A stretch of 64,000 bases of DNA from Uloborus plumipes (GCA_038373865.1 JAXGGA010002031.1:1-64000), one strand, 5' to 3'. Positions 1 to 15,100 are shown, counted from the first letter of the stretch. Made by a program: numbers and translations. The notes: generated by a model not told the origin, from the sequence alone.

Positions 1-121
1 TGTTAGTTTTTTTTTCCCTCTTTCTTTTACTGTGCATCAACAAGGTTTGGATTAACTTTCTAGCTTTTATGATTTCTAATTTAATACAACTCTAACTCAT
101 GGTTTATTTCTTTAAATTTAG

Positions 122-184
122 TGGAGTGCAGTACAGACAACGAATGTGGAACAGGTGAAAAGTGTGTTAACAATCATTGCTTAG
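122..184 (+). CDS. dpy: dpy-like exon 1 in window: half-DPY module
   Basis: Four cysteines spaced C-x5-C-x5-C-x4-C (ECSTDNEC...HC), 63 nt, phase 1 at both ends. Acceptor follows a T-rich tract; donor is GTATGT. Bases 1-121 are intron. The next intron is only 133 bp. Confidence 0.8.
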   Translation, partial: WSAVQTTNVEQVKSVLTIIA

Positions 185-3100
185 GTATGTAGTCCAAACA
201 TCTTAATCTGTTGTAGTTTTCTCAAAAAATATATTATAAAACCATGATTTTGTTATTCAGATTTATAAGAAATTGTTTATTTCTTCAAGTGTTATATAAA
301 TGTTTTGATTCTTGTAGTTCTTTGTCGAAGAGATCAAGATTGCCAAGGTGGGGAGATCTGTATCAGGAATCATTGCCAAGGTATATGCAAATTCTTTAAC
401 ATTCAAAGTAATTTGATATGCATGACAGCATTAAGCTAGAAATGCATCTTTTTGTCTTAACATTAACTTTTAAATATTGTTTTAATCAAAAACTAAATTG
501 TTATGTATTATAACACACTAGCTGCGTAGCCCGGTGTTGCACGGGCTGTAATGTAGTGAAGGCAGTTTGAGAAAACTACTCGCCACCAAGGCGGCTCGCC
601 TTTAAAGAAATGAGGAAAGTTTAAACAGTTTACTCGCCATCAAGGCGGCTCGCCTTTACAGTAGCCAGGAAAGTTTCAATTCACTACTCGCCGCCAAGGC
701 GGCTCGCCTTTAAAGTACCAAGGAAAAGTTTAATAAACTACTCCCCGCTAAAGCGGCTCGCTAAAAAGCTTTCCTGCATCAAAGAATCAATCGAATTATT
801 TGCACATGCTTCCTCAAAAATAAAGAAGATGTCAAGTAGCGCATATTTAGCACTCTCCCTAAATTACAAATAAAATTCCTTTCCAAAAACAATTATTTCC
901 AAACCGCTTTCTTCCGGTAAAATTAATTGCAAAATTCTAAACGAAAAAGTTCTTTTAATATTTGGATCGAAGCCAGAAAAAGTCCCTTCTAAAAACAGCA
1001 ATTGCAATTTTATTTAAAAACACATTTTCAAAATGGTACCTGAGAAAAAATATGTCATTAATAATTAGAATAAAAACAATTGTTAGAACTTTGTTATAAC
1101 ACGTATTCAAAATGACAATGAAAAAAATAACACTCTTTCATTTTAAAAAGTTCAACTTAATTAACGTTTTAATTCAAAATCGCAACGGAAAGAAATAAAT
1201 ATCTTGGAATTTTAAATAGTTCAATAATTTAATTAACGTTTTAATTCAAAATGGCAACGGTAAGAAAAAATGTCTTGGAAGTTTAATCATTAATTAGGCT
1301 TAATCGCTTTAAATTTGACTACTTATTAATTAAACATTCGCTTTAAATTTGACTACTTATGGATCGCAGCCAGAAAAAGTCCCTTCTAAAAACAGCAATT
1401 GCAATTTTATTTAAAAACACATTTTCAAAGTGGTACCTGAGAAAAAATATGTCATTAATAATTAGAATAAAAACAATTGTTAGAACTTTGTTATAACACG
1501 TATTTAAAATGACAATGGAAAAAAATAACACTCTTTCATTTTAAAAAGTTCAATTTAATTAACGTTTTAATTTAGGGCCGAATTCAAGTGAAACACCATT
1601 GCAGTCGCTTCGAGGCGATCGCATATTGCAACCGCTACTGTAAGTCGAATTCAAGTGAATTCGTTTCACTTGAATCCAAATTTTGGAATTTGCGATTGCA
1701 TTGGTGAGTTGCGATCGTCCGTGTTTCACTTGAATTCCTGCCTTAAAATCGCAACGGAAAGAAATAAATATCTTGGAATTTTAAATAGTTCAATAATTTA
1801 ATTAACGTTTTAATTCAAAATGGCAACGGTAAGAAAAAATGTCTTGGAAGTTTAATCATTTATTAGGCTTAATCGCTTTAAATTTGACTATTTATTAATT
1901 GATATCTTCGCTAATTAAAATCGTATAATCATATAGATTGAAACTAATGAAGCCTGAAAAATTACCTATCTATCGGTACTTGGTTCGACTTTCAATTCAT
2001 TGGCGTTCAGGAGAAATAAGCGTGACATAGATAGTTAGAAAGATACTCAGTTTTTAATATAAGTAGATACTACTGACAAAACTAATATCATAACTCAACA
2101 TTTACTTATACTTCATTATTTTTTAGTTGGGTGTCGTACAAACTCTCAATGTCCTGACCATCTAGCATGTGTGAGCAATCAATGTAGAGGTGAGTTTTGT
2201 ATTTTAAAAGCATATAATTTAAAATTTAATGATTATGTTTTGGCATTCAATAAATTTGTATTGTGAATGCCATTAGGGAGATTCTCTAATAGAATAGTAA
2301 TCAAATCTGTGTTCATAAGTAAATAATTTCTTTTTTCCCCTTTTGTTTCCTTTGTTCCTTGTATCTTGATCAGAATGCTATACCCTAGGGTGGAGCGAAA
2401 AAAATGAATTTTTGATTTTCGTAAACGGGTACCTTTCATTTACTGTGAATGAGGATAAGTAACGATTCTGTAAAATATTTCACTTTTGCGACGTCATCTT
2501 TAGTCTGCGCATTTGGCCTAAAGTTTTGAAATTTTTGATTTTTTTTAGATTTTTCAAATTTTTTTTAAAAATATTGCAAATGATAAAACTAGTGACGGGT
2601 GGTTATTAAATGGAAGAAAAAGATTTGAAATATACAAGGAATTTTTTAAAACAATTTTAGATTATGATTTCAGTCTATGCATTAAGCCCAAAGTTCATGA
2701 AAATTTCCGATATTTTCAATATTAAGCAGAAATTTTATAATTTGATATTTCTTCTCAATATTTACTTAAAGTGCCTTCAAAACATTTTCTTAATCATTTT
2801 GTTGTTTCTTTGAACTACTCAACTCTTTGCTTGCTCATTGAAAGTACCCAGGACTCACCACGAGGAAGTGGACGCATTTTCGGTGCCACCCGCGCTCCCC
2901 ATGCTTCCAACCAATGAGAGCACACATTTACATTTCTTAGGCAAGTCAGGAACAATAAATTGTTTCTTTGATTAGGAAATTGTTTGCATTGGTTTTGATG
3001 GATGCACTACAAAGACAGGAAAATACAAAGGTGTAATACTGAAACTGGAAGAAAAACTTGGTAGACCTCTGTAATGAGATATTTGCCAGTTGCATTTAAA

Positions 3101-6100
3101 TGAACTTAATTTGCAGCATTTTTTGCAAAAGCTAGATGGACCTATCAGTGGACCAAAGTGTTTTTTTTTTTGGGGGGGGGGGGTTGTTGGATGAAGCCAA
3201 ACAACATGTTATAATTTCAAATCAGTTCAATATGAACCTATAGAATTTGTCATTGATCAGACCGATTTTGACGATAAAAATAATTTAAGTACTGAGCAAC
3301 AGTAACTTCATGAGATGAACAAGGTAGTTTAGACTGGGAAAATATCAAAAAAAAATTGTGAAACAATTCCAAGAAAGCTTTCTAGAGCCAGATGGTTGAC
3401 TACAGCAAACATAATCTTTAGACTGTAATTTTTAAAGGAGTTCATAACTTTCGCGGTAAAAGTGTCCTTGCTCTTTTAGGATGAAGCGCAGACGTTACTA
3501 ATTTAGATATGAATTTGTGTGGGATTATGAAGAGTCACACTTATCTCTCAGGGAAAAAGCAGAAAATTGTATTCACATCCATTCAAAATAATGTATAATT
3601 TGCACCATAGAAATATGCTATTATCGATATCTATATATATCGATATCTATATATCGAGATAAGCCTTTAAGCATACAAATTGATAAAATGTAACACATTT
3701 AAATAGGAGTGTTTTCCAACAAAGATTACGATTAACAATGAATTATCAATTTAATGCTCACTTATTTTATTTTTGCATGAAATAAGTTTTTAGATTCCCA
3801 TGTGGATAGAATTCATTCAAATATTTTTTTAGAGCTATGTTGTATTATAAGCACCTGGGCAACGCTGGATAATAGTCTAGTTAGTTCATAAGAGACCGCA
3901 TATAAAGAAACTTGTTTTAAATCATAGAAAACAAACAAGCAAACAAGTGAAAACGCTTCAGATCCCAAAAATAGATAAAAATCTATTTTCATACATTACA
4001 TACATTAATCAAAAGTCAGAATACATCGATATGATTTCTTGTCATGATGTGGAAATTACAAAGCCACCTTTACAGGTAATTTAACAACACAATATTTACA
4101 AAAATTAATGGAAGCTGAGAATTTAAGTATGATTTCTGAATGCGCTCTTTTTAAATTTCCATTCAAGACTCGATCAGTTGAAAGAGCACTCAAATAGGTC
4201 ACAATCTCTTCAAAATTGGTATGTAATCACAGGAAAAGAAAAAGTTTAGTAAAAACGAGGGTATCTGACAGAAATATTTGATCGATTTACGACACAAATA
4301 AAAGTTTAACTGTTAGTAAATACGTTCTCGCATTGATTGGAATGAAAGGCTCACGTGTAGGACTGGAAATGCGGTCACTTCCTCGCGGTGAGTCCTGGTT
4401 AGTTCCACACCAGCTAGCGAAGAGTTGCACGGTTTAGAGTAATAACAAAATGAATAAAAACAGATTTGAAGACACTTCAAGTGAATATTGAAAGAAAATA
4501 CTGAGTTTAAAAATGTTGAAAATATCGGAACTTTCGGAAATTTTCATGATTTTTAGGCTTAATGCGCAGACTGAAATCATAATCTAAAATGGTTTTAAAA
4601 AATTCCTTGTATATTTCAAACCTTTTTCTTCCATTTAATAACCACTCGTCACTAGTTTTATCATTTGCAATATTTTTTAAAAAAATTTGAAAAATCTAAA
4701 AAAAATCAAAAATTTCAAAACTTTAGGCCAAATGCGCAGACTAAAGATAACGTCACAAAAGTGAAATATTTCACAGAATTGTTACTTATCCTCATTCACA
4801 GTAAATGAAAGATACCCGTTTACGAAAATCAAAAATTCGTTTTTTTCGCTCCACCCTACTATACCCGGTAACTCTCCCCATTTGTTGGAGGGATCCTCGA
4901 ATTTCAATACCTTCACATGAATTCCCTAATGTAGTAAATATCTTTCAAAGTTTCATCAAAGCAATAAAATGCCCTAAAAATTAATGTTCAGTGATTTGAA
5001 TTTCAGAAAAATTTTCAATCATTTTTTATACACACTTATTTTATTTTTCTTGTTATTAAATTTGTATTTCCCAAAAAATTCATTAACATGTTCCTGATTT
5101 TTCTATGAATTTTCTAAATCTTTACCTGCTGCAAGGAATGTTTATTGTCACACACAAGAGAGAACAAACTTATGCGTCTTTTTAAAAAAATTTTAGCCTA
5201 AAAGTTTTTTTTTACTTAAAAAAAGTAATAATAGTAATGACAATTTCCAAATTTCTAGACCTAAACATGCTTAATTTAAGAAATCCCTACTTATTCTTTA
5301 ATTTTTTTAAACGTAAGAGGGGATAGTTTCTTTAACACTCAAATTTGCATCATTAAATTTATTCAAGTAAAATCCCTCAAATTTTAGGTACATATCTCTT
5401 AATTTTTAGCTTTCAATATTAGCAGCTATGGATGCAACTTGCTTAAAATTTCATAATACTGAAGATTTGTTTTTAAAAATTCTTTTAGATCCATGTGAAG
5501 GCAGTGCTACTTGTGGTCCGAATGCAGAATGTCGTGTGAACGACCATCGACCTGTGTGCAGTTGTCGTGAAGGCTTTGTTGGCAGACCAAATGCAAATGT
5601 TGGCTGCATCAGACCTCAGATTGTGTGTCTGGATGAACCGTGTCCACCTGGACTCACTTGTCATAATGGTCAATGCAGAAGTAAGTTGTTATTTCCTCTG
5701 TAAATTATTGCTATTTTCCTAACTTTCATCTTGATTTTTAAGCGTTTATTTTTAGAACTGTTAGGCAATGAATTCGAAATCACCCCTTAAGTAAAAACTT
5801 TGAGCATTTGAATCATATTCTTTATCATTTTACTCTTTGCTACAGTTTCTTACTGAATGAGATATGGTTCTTCCCTTAGAAATTGCCAGAGGGACCTACT
5901 CCTCTCTAAATAAAAACATTGGCTGAAACAAAATGTTTACGGTGTCAATGAAATGAAAAGTAAATATTTTCAATTTCAGTAAAATAATGAAAAAAATAGT
6001 ACATTTTGAATTAAGCTATTATTTTTTCTTGGGCCGTGCAAAAAACTTTTTACAAATTTTCTTTTTTAAAACACTTAGGTTCAGAATTTATTTTAAAAAC

Positions 6101-9100
6101 TCCATTGGGGGAGGGGAGGGGGCAAAATGTCTTTGATGCTGCTAAACTATTCTTTGTTTCTTTTTTCTATAACCTTTCATGAAACAGAAAATATTTCCTT
6201 TTCAAAGCATTTATGTTAAGTGCTTCCTTTAAAGAGTATCATAGGTGTGTGGCCAATGTGTATGTGGCACCGTTTTCCATCCTGAAGCTTCAAATATTTT
6301 CACTTACATATTGTAATACAAACATATTCAACACGTTTAACTTTGGATACAAACATCATGCTGAAAGTTTTGTTCAGTCCAAGGAGATTCCCAGTTTCAA
6401 TTAGTTACATCCTTGTGACATAAGATAACCAATAAAATACAAAAATATGTTGTGCTATTATTTATGAATCATAATGCAAAAAAGGAGAGATAAAATAACA
6501 AAAGCATGTTTTCATATTTTACTTTTGTACCTTTCATATAAATATGTTTTGCATTTTCCTTTTCAGTGCCATGTAGTAGCAGTCGAGACTGTGCTGTGAA
6601 TGAGAAGTGTCTTGAAAATCGATGCTTTGTACAGTGCTTGAGGGATCGAGATTGTTACTCAGGGGAAATATGTGAACAGAACTTCTGTAGAGGTGAGCTG
6701 AAAAATATATCACTCTTTTTATATATCCAATATCATAGCATTTGAGGCTGGTGTTTATCCTTCTTTTTCTGTCCATTCGTAAGTTCGAAGATTACAATCC
6801 TCTAAGTGTTGTTCATTTTTTCCTTTTTAGTTGGATGTCGGGCAGATACGGAATGTGCTTTCCATGAATCTTGTATCAATAATCACTGTATAAGTAAGTA
6901 CTGTTTGTTGATTTTCTTTCAAGACTATTTTAAGAAAATTTCCATTTTCGTAATAACGAGCTATTAGATAAGTTTTAATTACAAATATCTAATGTTTATG
7001 TGAAAAACTGATATTATTTTAAAATCACTTAAGGAAATGAAATCAATGCTAAAGAAAGTTGAACACTGTATTTAAACATTATTAGGAATTAATAAATTGT
7101 TTAAAAAGTAACAATAATAAATAAATTAACTAATGTAGGATTTTCTCCTAAAATGTACCTTGACTTGTTTTTGCAATAACTGTCACATGCTCAATAAAGT
7201 GTAGTAAATGGTACATCATCATAATACGCAAAAAATTATTTTTTCTGTTAATATATTTAATTACAATTATAAAAAGTGTCCATAAAAAGCTGTTTTGGCA
7301 AAATACATTGAAAGTTACTCACAATGAGTTAACTAAAGCCCATCTCAGCATTGTTGGCACATGTTGGAAGAGTCAAAAATAATGAATTTCTGGGAAATGA
7401 GAAAAGCACTGAAAATAATCAACTAACCAAGGCATCCACAATGTGCACATTAGCAAGAAGTTTGCTTGAGCTTTCGGTAAAATTTTATTTCTTACTATAA
7501 AGAAAAAATAATGTTTCACAAAAGAAACTTGTTTTGTCAGCTCTTGATTATCGCAGCCCTTGCTATATTGTTTTCCATCATTTTTTAAATTGGCTCATTC
7601 AAGGATGAATGCCAACAATCCTGAGGTGCACCAAACATATTGTTAAGTACTTTAATTTAATATGTCTTATATATTTTTTCTTTATTCTGCAATTCCAGAT
7701 CCATGTGACAGCCCCACTGCCTGTGGTACCAATGCACACTGTGATGTCCTTCAGCACTCCATCCGCTGCTCTTGTCCTGTAGGCCTTTCGGGTGACCCTT
7801 ACACTAAATGTGATCGTGAATTACAGCGTTGCAATGCTGATGATCGATGCGGTCTTGGACGTTTCTGTGAAGATACTTTGTGCAGAGTATGTCAAAAAAT
7901 AAAATTTTTATCTGTATTTGATAAGTTTTTTTTTATTATTTAGGCATATTCAATATTTTGTTTAAGCATTAAAAAATTGTTTAGTACAGCTTATATTTCT
8001 AAGTAATCAAAACACACGGTTTGATTATTAAAAAATACAATATAACTTTTATAATTTTTTAAACCTTTGTGATGAAAAATGCTTTGAATTCAAACAGGTG
8101 TCATGCTCTTCAGATTCTGAATGTTTAGATGATGAGAGATGTATTGAGCACAGGTGCAGTGTGTCATGTACAACTGATCGTAGCTGCCCTAATGGTTTTG
8201 TGTGTGAATATGGACAATGTGTATCAGGTACATTTTAAACTTAAATAATTTTGATATTAAAGTATGTTTTTTGAAAAAAGTTTTAAGGTTCTTAAAAATT
8301 TCTACATTTTTATCTAAATACACTGAAGTTTTTAGTTTTTTCTTTTTGTTTAGTCATAATTATTGACAACCCTATTTCAGTTGAGTTAAGCCATAGTAAA
8401 ATGTTTCTTGTTTTTTTCCTGGTTTCAATTGGCTAACTTATAGCAAAATATTATCTCCAAACTAAGTTAAATAATTTCAGACTTCAAAAAGTGCAAACTG
8501 CAGTAAATTGCATTTGTCATACAGTTTTGCTTACTTTTATGATTAATACAATGTATCTAAGGTATTATAATTTAGCTTAAATTAAGCAACTGTATGTCAT
8601 TAAGAAATTGCACTTTTGCTGTTGAAAATTAAATTTCATCTTGAAAAAAGTAATTTCTCCCTTCTTATCATTTATATATTAAAATTGAAATAGATTATTC
8701 ATGCAGCCAACTTCTAAATTATTCTAAGTTGTTCGTTATTCTGTATCAGGTTGTCGTCGTGACTCTGAATGTCCTCTGGAAGAAGCTTGCATTAATGGTC
8801 AGTGTCGGGACCCATGTGCAAGTCCAACTGCTTGTGGCACAGGTGCACGCTGTCACCCAGCTGACCATCGTCCAGTTTGCCAGTGTCTTCCAGAGCACAC
8901 AGGAGACCCAAGAGTTGAGTGCTCAAGGGTTGAATGTGTTATTGATGCTGACTGTGGTGGTGGAAAGATTTGCCAGAATTACCGTTGCTTAGGTAAGCTG
9001 CTTTTAATGTATGTTTTCTGATTTCTCTTTACACTATGATTTCAACGAGGTCGTTCAAAATGCAAAGGAGTGAGCAATTGCTACTGTCTCAATAAGATTT

Positions 9101-12092
9101 TAAAAAAGTTGTAAAACAATGATACAAAGTTTTAATTTAATGTGTTAATAACATTCTTTGCAGATTTTGTTTTACCCATCACAGTATTAAATTAGACCTG
9201 CCTGTTAAATTAGAAAATCTAGAAATCTGAAGACCACCATTAGCTTTGAAAGTGTTTTGAAACTCTCTTGCCATGGGATCTGTAACTTACTGTAAAAAAC
9301 TTATTTTTCTGAGATAAATATCGCTTTTTTTTTTTTTTTTTTTAACTTTTAGTTAAATTTATTGGAGAAGAATGTTTAATCAGGTCGTGAAAAATGATAA
9401 TACATTTTTTGAATTACATGAAAAGCTTATCAAAATTTTAATGAATTCTGTTGAATGGTTCCTTATGAATTTTTAAGTAACATTGTATCTTCTTTTAATA
9501 GTTGGATGTCGATCAGACCCAGGATGTCTTGATAACGAGGTGTGCATTAGTCGTCAATGCCAGCGGCTATGCATGTTCAGCAGCACTTGTGGTTTGAAAG
9601 CTACCTGTACAGCTAGTGGTCATCGGGCTCAGTGCTCTTGTCCATCTGGCTATACTGGAAATCCAATTGTTGAATGTAGAAAAAGTAAGTGTTGTATTCC
9701 CAATTATAATGTTTATAATAACAATATTGAGCATGATGGTGATGATGTTATTAATACTATCAATTTTTACAAATAATTATGATACTTATAACTTATAAAA
9801 ATAAGAGTACTAATGACTGAGTAATAATGATGAAAATAACAAGCATCATATGACATTAGTTTTAATAGTAAATCACTAAAACTTCTAAAAATGAACCAAT
9901 TGAAATAAATTTTAAATGAAATGTCAAGTTTTCTGGGGTACGTGTTTGTATTGTTGTTAACTAATACAAACATTCAGAGTTATTGCTCTTTTTTTTCTTT
10001 ACTTTAAGTTTAGATTTCATAAATTAGTGCATTAATATTTTAACTTTTTGAAACTACTGCTATATTTTATTAAAATTTTAATTTTATTTAAATTGGATAA
10101 AATACATTTTTTATATTAATTTTCCTAACATTTATTGCATGATCGAACACAGTCATGGAATTGTATTATTTACCATTGTTATTGTAAAATTAAGTTTTTT
10201 TTATTATTATTATCCATTATACACTATTCTTATTTTAATCATCAGTAAAAATAGAATTTAAGATCGCTTTCAAATAAAAAATGTATTCATTAATTTCTTG
10301 TAACATTTCATAACATGCAATGCTGTACTGGTTTTTGGCATCTTATAAAAATTGTTACTCTGACTCTATATTCAGTGACTATATTATTGTATTCTTTTCT
10401 ACAGTTGAAGGTCTATGTGATACCAATTCTGACTGTGCGCCTGGCAAAGTGTGCATCAATAAGCGATGTGAAGGTAAATATTTAGCTTATATTTCTATCA
10501 CTTAATTTGAACTATTTTAATTACTATCGTCAAATACTTTTCTGCTAAAATATTATTAGTGATTTAATTATGCTCAAATATTTTAGGGCTTTGAAAAACT
10601 TTTGCATACTTTTAAAGTTTGTTTTTTATATTAATTTTGCATACAACTATTTTATTAATTCCTTTACAATTTTATCTTGCTAATGTATATTTTTATTTTC
10701 TACTTCTCATATTTTTTACTGTTTGCTCACTATTTGCTGTACTTTTTAATTTTATTTCTAAACAAATAAAGAGAAATAATACTGCACTGTTGTAAGAGAA
10801 AATACCTTGTGTTGTTTTTGTGTATACTTTATTTGTTTCAATTGCGTTGTAGAATATCACTTGCTACTGTTAATTCTAGTATTAAAACATTGAGTTTATC
10901 AATTGTTTCCACTTTTCAATGTAACATTAATGACAATTCCTAACGTTTCAGACGATGTTGAGTGTCACACTGATGAAGATTGCAATTTGGGTCATATTTG
11001 TCAAAGGAATAAATGCTTTGGTATGTGTCAAGTCAATTTGAGTATATTTACTAAAACAAATGACTTTCTATTATGAAATGTTTTAAGTAATAATATTTCA
11101 ATTAAAATTTTGAACTATTCTCAGAAGAAAAATAAATGAAGTTCTTTACTTGCTTTAATTTTACTTAGTCTACTTCGTTTATATTTCCCCCCAGTTTTTA
11201 GGATAAAATGCAAAAGCCTCTATTTAAAAAAGAAAAACATTGCTATTAAAAATATTGGTTGTTATAGACACTAATTACTATGGTTTTCTCTTTTTACTTA
11301 TTTATTTATTTTTGTTTGGGTTTTTATTATTTTGGTTTTTGTACAGTTTTTAAGTGTTCAAAAATTACTTTGGTGAGAAGTTTCTGTCATTAATTTGACA
11401 CCTTTACAGATTAAAATGTTATAAAGTAGCTATTAAATTCTAGATATATTAAAAAGTATAATAACACTCTAATTATTATTTGACAAAAAAAACTCATGCG
11501 TCAAATTCATCCTTGGCTAATTGTGCTGAAATAGTTTAATAGTGAACAATCTGTTTGTGAATAATAATTTTCCCTCACTAGTTGGCTGTCGTGGAGATGA
11601 AAACTGTGCCCTGGATGAAGGCTGCTACAATTCTCAGTGTCAACAGGTGTGCTCACTGCCTAGAGCCTGTGGGCCTAATGCTCGCTGTGAGGCCATTAAT
11701 CACCGACCATATTGCACTTGCCTTCCAGGTTTTACAGGAAACCCACAGATTGAATGCAGGACAAGTAAGTCTTGCTATTTAAGTGACGCTTGTATTATTA
11801 GTATTTAATTTTTTCAAGCAAATATTGTAGAAAATTGAATTAATGCAAGAGAATAGCATTATGCTATTGGTTTCTATATTTGGTAACCTTGTTTATACTT
11901 GTGTCTTTAATATGCTTGTGTCACATGTAATAAAAATATTTAGAGTATAAGAATTTTGCAACTGTTACTTGGAGAAAATAACTCATTTTAGAACTTTATT
12001 TGTGTTTATTAAAATATTTTTCAAACCTTTACCATGCCTTCAGAAGCTTGGTTTATACTGTAAAACATACCTACTGCAACCTTAAATATATG

Positions 12093-12126
<34 letters not shown>

Positions 12127-15100
12127 TGTACCTACTGCTTTAAAATTCCAAAGCGAATGGGTGATGCATAAATGTGTAATTTAATGTAATTTATACTTCA
12201 AGGTGCAATTTTAATTCATAAATGACGTAATGTTTAATGAACTACAGAAGTTTATAGAAAATATGTCTATTATTTAATATAGATACTTATCACTGTTTAC
12301 TCAGTTGCAATATCTGAGGTTTTAAAGCCCGCATTTCATTGTTGAAAGGTTAATAAATTTATAATGTAAATTAAACTAAACGCATTTTTAAAATTTTACC
12401 CTACTGTTGGGGATGGGATGTAATGAGAATCATTTAATAAACTAATTCATCTTCGTGATGCATTTGAATTGTTGAGAATTACTTCATATCCATGATTAAA
12501 GCAACTTTTTTTATTGTTCAAAAATATGTTATTAAATCATTATTGGGTCAAAACATTCTTTTTGTCGATTTGGGAAGTGAAACTTTGAATTTTGGTATTT
12601 AGAAAATACAGTCGAGCCCGCTTATTAGAATATCGCTTCAAGGAATATCCTGCTTAATGTAATACGTTGTCAATGTGCCAAACCATTGAAATGCATTATT
12701 TTCATCCCGGATAATGGAATATCCCACTTATCAGAATATTTTTTCGTGGCAAAATGGCCATTCCATTAAGCGGGTTCAACTGTATGTAGTCTAAAATAAT
12801 TTCTAGATGGATTTAAGGAATGAGAAATTCTGAATTAATTTCTATACCTTAATTATGATTTATTTCTAATTTTCAGTTGGTCCAGAGTGTCGTAGAGATA
12901 CTGATTGTAATCCTGGACAAATGTGTTTGGGTGGAAAATGTTCAGGTAAAAATCAATTTTCTTCATTTCTGTATGAATCCCTTTTGATACTTGATAATCT
13001 TGTAGTCGAAATAAATCATCTTCTTTTGATTAGTTGTGCCTGGTTGTACTTCTGACAATGATTGTAATCAAGGACAAATCTGTGAAAATACCAAGTGTTT
13101 ATGTAAGTAAAATTAATTTATTTCTGGTTAAAATAAATTCAATTTTTCAGCTAAGTTCCTCTTTTTTATTTTTTTTTTATTTATTTTCTTGGCTAACCGC
13201 CATTAGTATCCCCATCCATCCAATTTTTACAAATAGTTTATTTATATCTGGTATCTAGTGTTAAAAAAAATCAAGCAGCTGAGCTTCAAAAAAAAGTTAC
13301 ATATTCTTTTCTTTGTATCTTGTTTCTAGATGGTTGTCGCAGTCACAGTGATTGTGGTTTCACTCAAGAGTGCTATGAAAATCAGTGCCAGACACCATGC
13401 CGACCTGGAAAGTGTGGCATCAATGCAGAATGTAAAGCAATCAATCATGCTGCCTTGTGTCGCTGTTCTCCTGACCACACCGGCGACCCTAAAGTTCTAT
13501 GCAAACAAAGTGAGATTTTTTTACATTCTTTTGTGAAAAGTTTCTTTTCAGATTTCACATTGTTATTATTATTATTTTTTTTATGAAATGCTAAATTGAA
13601 TATTATTTTCCAGTTCAAGTTGAGTGTCATGTTGATACAGATTGCCAGCTTGGAAAAATATGTGTCAGCACTCGTTGCTTAGGTAAGTGTCTTTCTTCTA
13701 TATGTTAACTTACAATCAGTTTAATTTTTGCGAAATGCTATTCATTACTTTTATGATTAAAAATGACTTTCCTATTCGCTACTCTGTTATAGCGCTATAC
13801 TGTTTATATCAACATTTGTTTCTAAATTTTCATTTTGATTTTTTTTTCTTACTTTAAGAATTTAAGTGTTCAGTTTTAAACATAGCTTATCAAATAAAAG
13901 AAAAAAAATTGTGGAATGTAATAAGGATGTAGAGAGATGCAAAGTGAAGCTCTATTTTGCCCATCAGAACAAGATTTTAGAAATATATAAATAGGTGTCA
14001 AGTTCTTTCTGACATATGAAAGTCACTGTAGTTTTACAAGGCTTTCACTATGCATTAAAATGATATCGTATATTCTGCCCTTGTTTCAAATAAAGTGGGC
14101 CGTGGTGGCCCGATCGGTAAGGCGTCGGAGTCGTGTCCGGAGGGACCCGGGTTCGATCCCAGCCGATCAAAGATCCACCGCCTTGATTAATGGTGGCTGG
14201 GAGGCGTTAAAAATGTCGTGGTCACAAAGTCCTCCAAGTGAAACGATACCTTTGGGGGTGCTGGGCCTAGGGTTTGCTCGACCCTAGGTTCTGGTTCAAA
14301 ATTAAGAACAGAGCGCCCTTCAGGGCCCTATCCCGGTTAAACCACGAAGTTGTGGTAGGTACAGGGGACCCTGGAGTGTGAAATGAAATGTTTCAAATAA
14401 AGTATGTTTTTGCGTTAAAGATTTTTTTTCTTCAATTTCCTGCTTAATATTTAATCAATCTCTTTCTTGAATCTTTTTCTAACCAAATTTTAGCTGTTTC
14501 TCTTAAATACTAGTTTGGCAAATTTTCATGATTAATATTCATTACCAAGCGTGTTTGGATCATTAAATACTGTTGTAGACGTAAATTACTTTATGTTGCT
14601 TAAAAAAAATAGCCCACAAAGGGTGGAAGTCTGTTGAAACCTTTAGAAAAAGGGAGAAACAGATATTTCTTTAAACAAATTGTTCAGAAAACCTATTTAG
14701 TTTTGTAGCATCTTAAAGAATGTATTTAATTTATCTTCTGTTCATCATTCACTCAGAGGGTTGTCGTTTCAACGAGCATTGTCCTGATGACCAAGCATGC
14801 ATCCAAGGACGCTGTGACACCCCTTGTCGATCCGGGGCTTGCGGCTTCAATGCAATTTGCCGGGCTTACCATCACCAAGCAGAATGCAGCTGTCCACAAC
14901 AATACAAGGGCAATGCCAAACAGGCCTGCCAACCAACATCAAGGGGAGAATGTCAACACAATGCTGACTGTGGAAAGAACGAAATTTGCGAGGACTCGCA
15001 TTGCATTGGTACGTTAAATTCTTGTCTTTGGCTTCAAATGTAATTATTTATCTTCATCCCTATGTGCTAATTTTTCTGAATTGTAAAACATTAATTTTTG

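Larger units (their letters stand above)
518..1930. repeat. Intronic repeat block with tandem segments
   Basis: Starts CTAGCTGCGTAGCCCGGTG...CACGGGC, a terminus style common in arthropod interspersed repeats (class not decided). Holds four ~54-bp units with ACTCGCC-x-CCAAGGCGGCTCGCC at 578, 632, 685 and 740 (last one decayed), then a ~397-bp direct duplication (964-1360 and from 1361). A related but shorter block lies at 56408-56720. Confidence 0.6.

Noticed and set aside
578..760. CRISPR-like repeats (CCAAGGCGGCTCGCC four times)
   Set aside because: Only four diverging ~54-bp units with no unique spacers, inside a eukaryotic interspersed repeat.
5428..5703. Separate small EGF genes starting at local Met codons
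   Set aside because: The Met residues fall in intron sequence; AG/GT borders and phase 1 join these pieces to one long gene.
14097..14170. A tRNA gene
   Set aside because: A and B boxes are present, but the rest does not fold as a cloverleaf and the unit sits between 15-bp target duplications as a SINE head.
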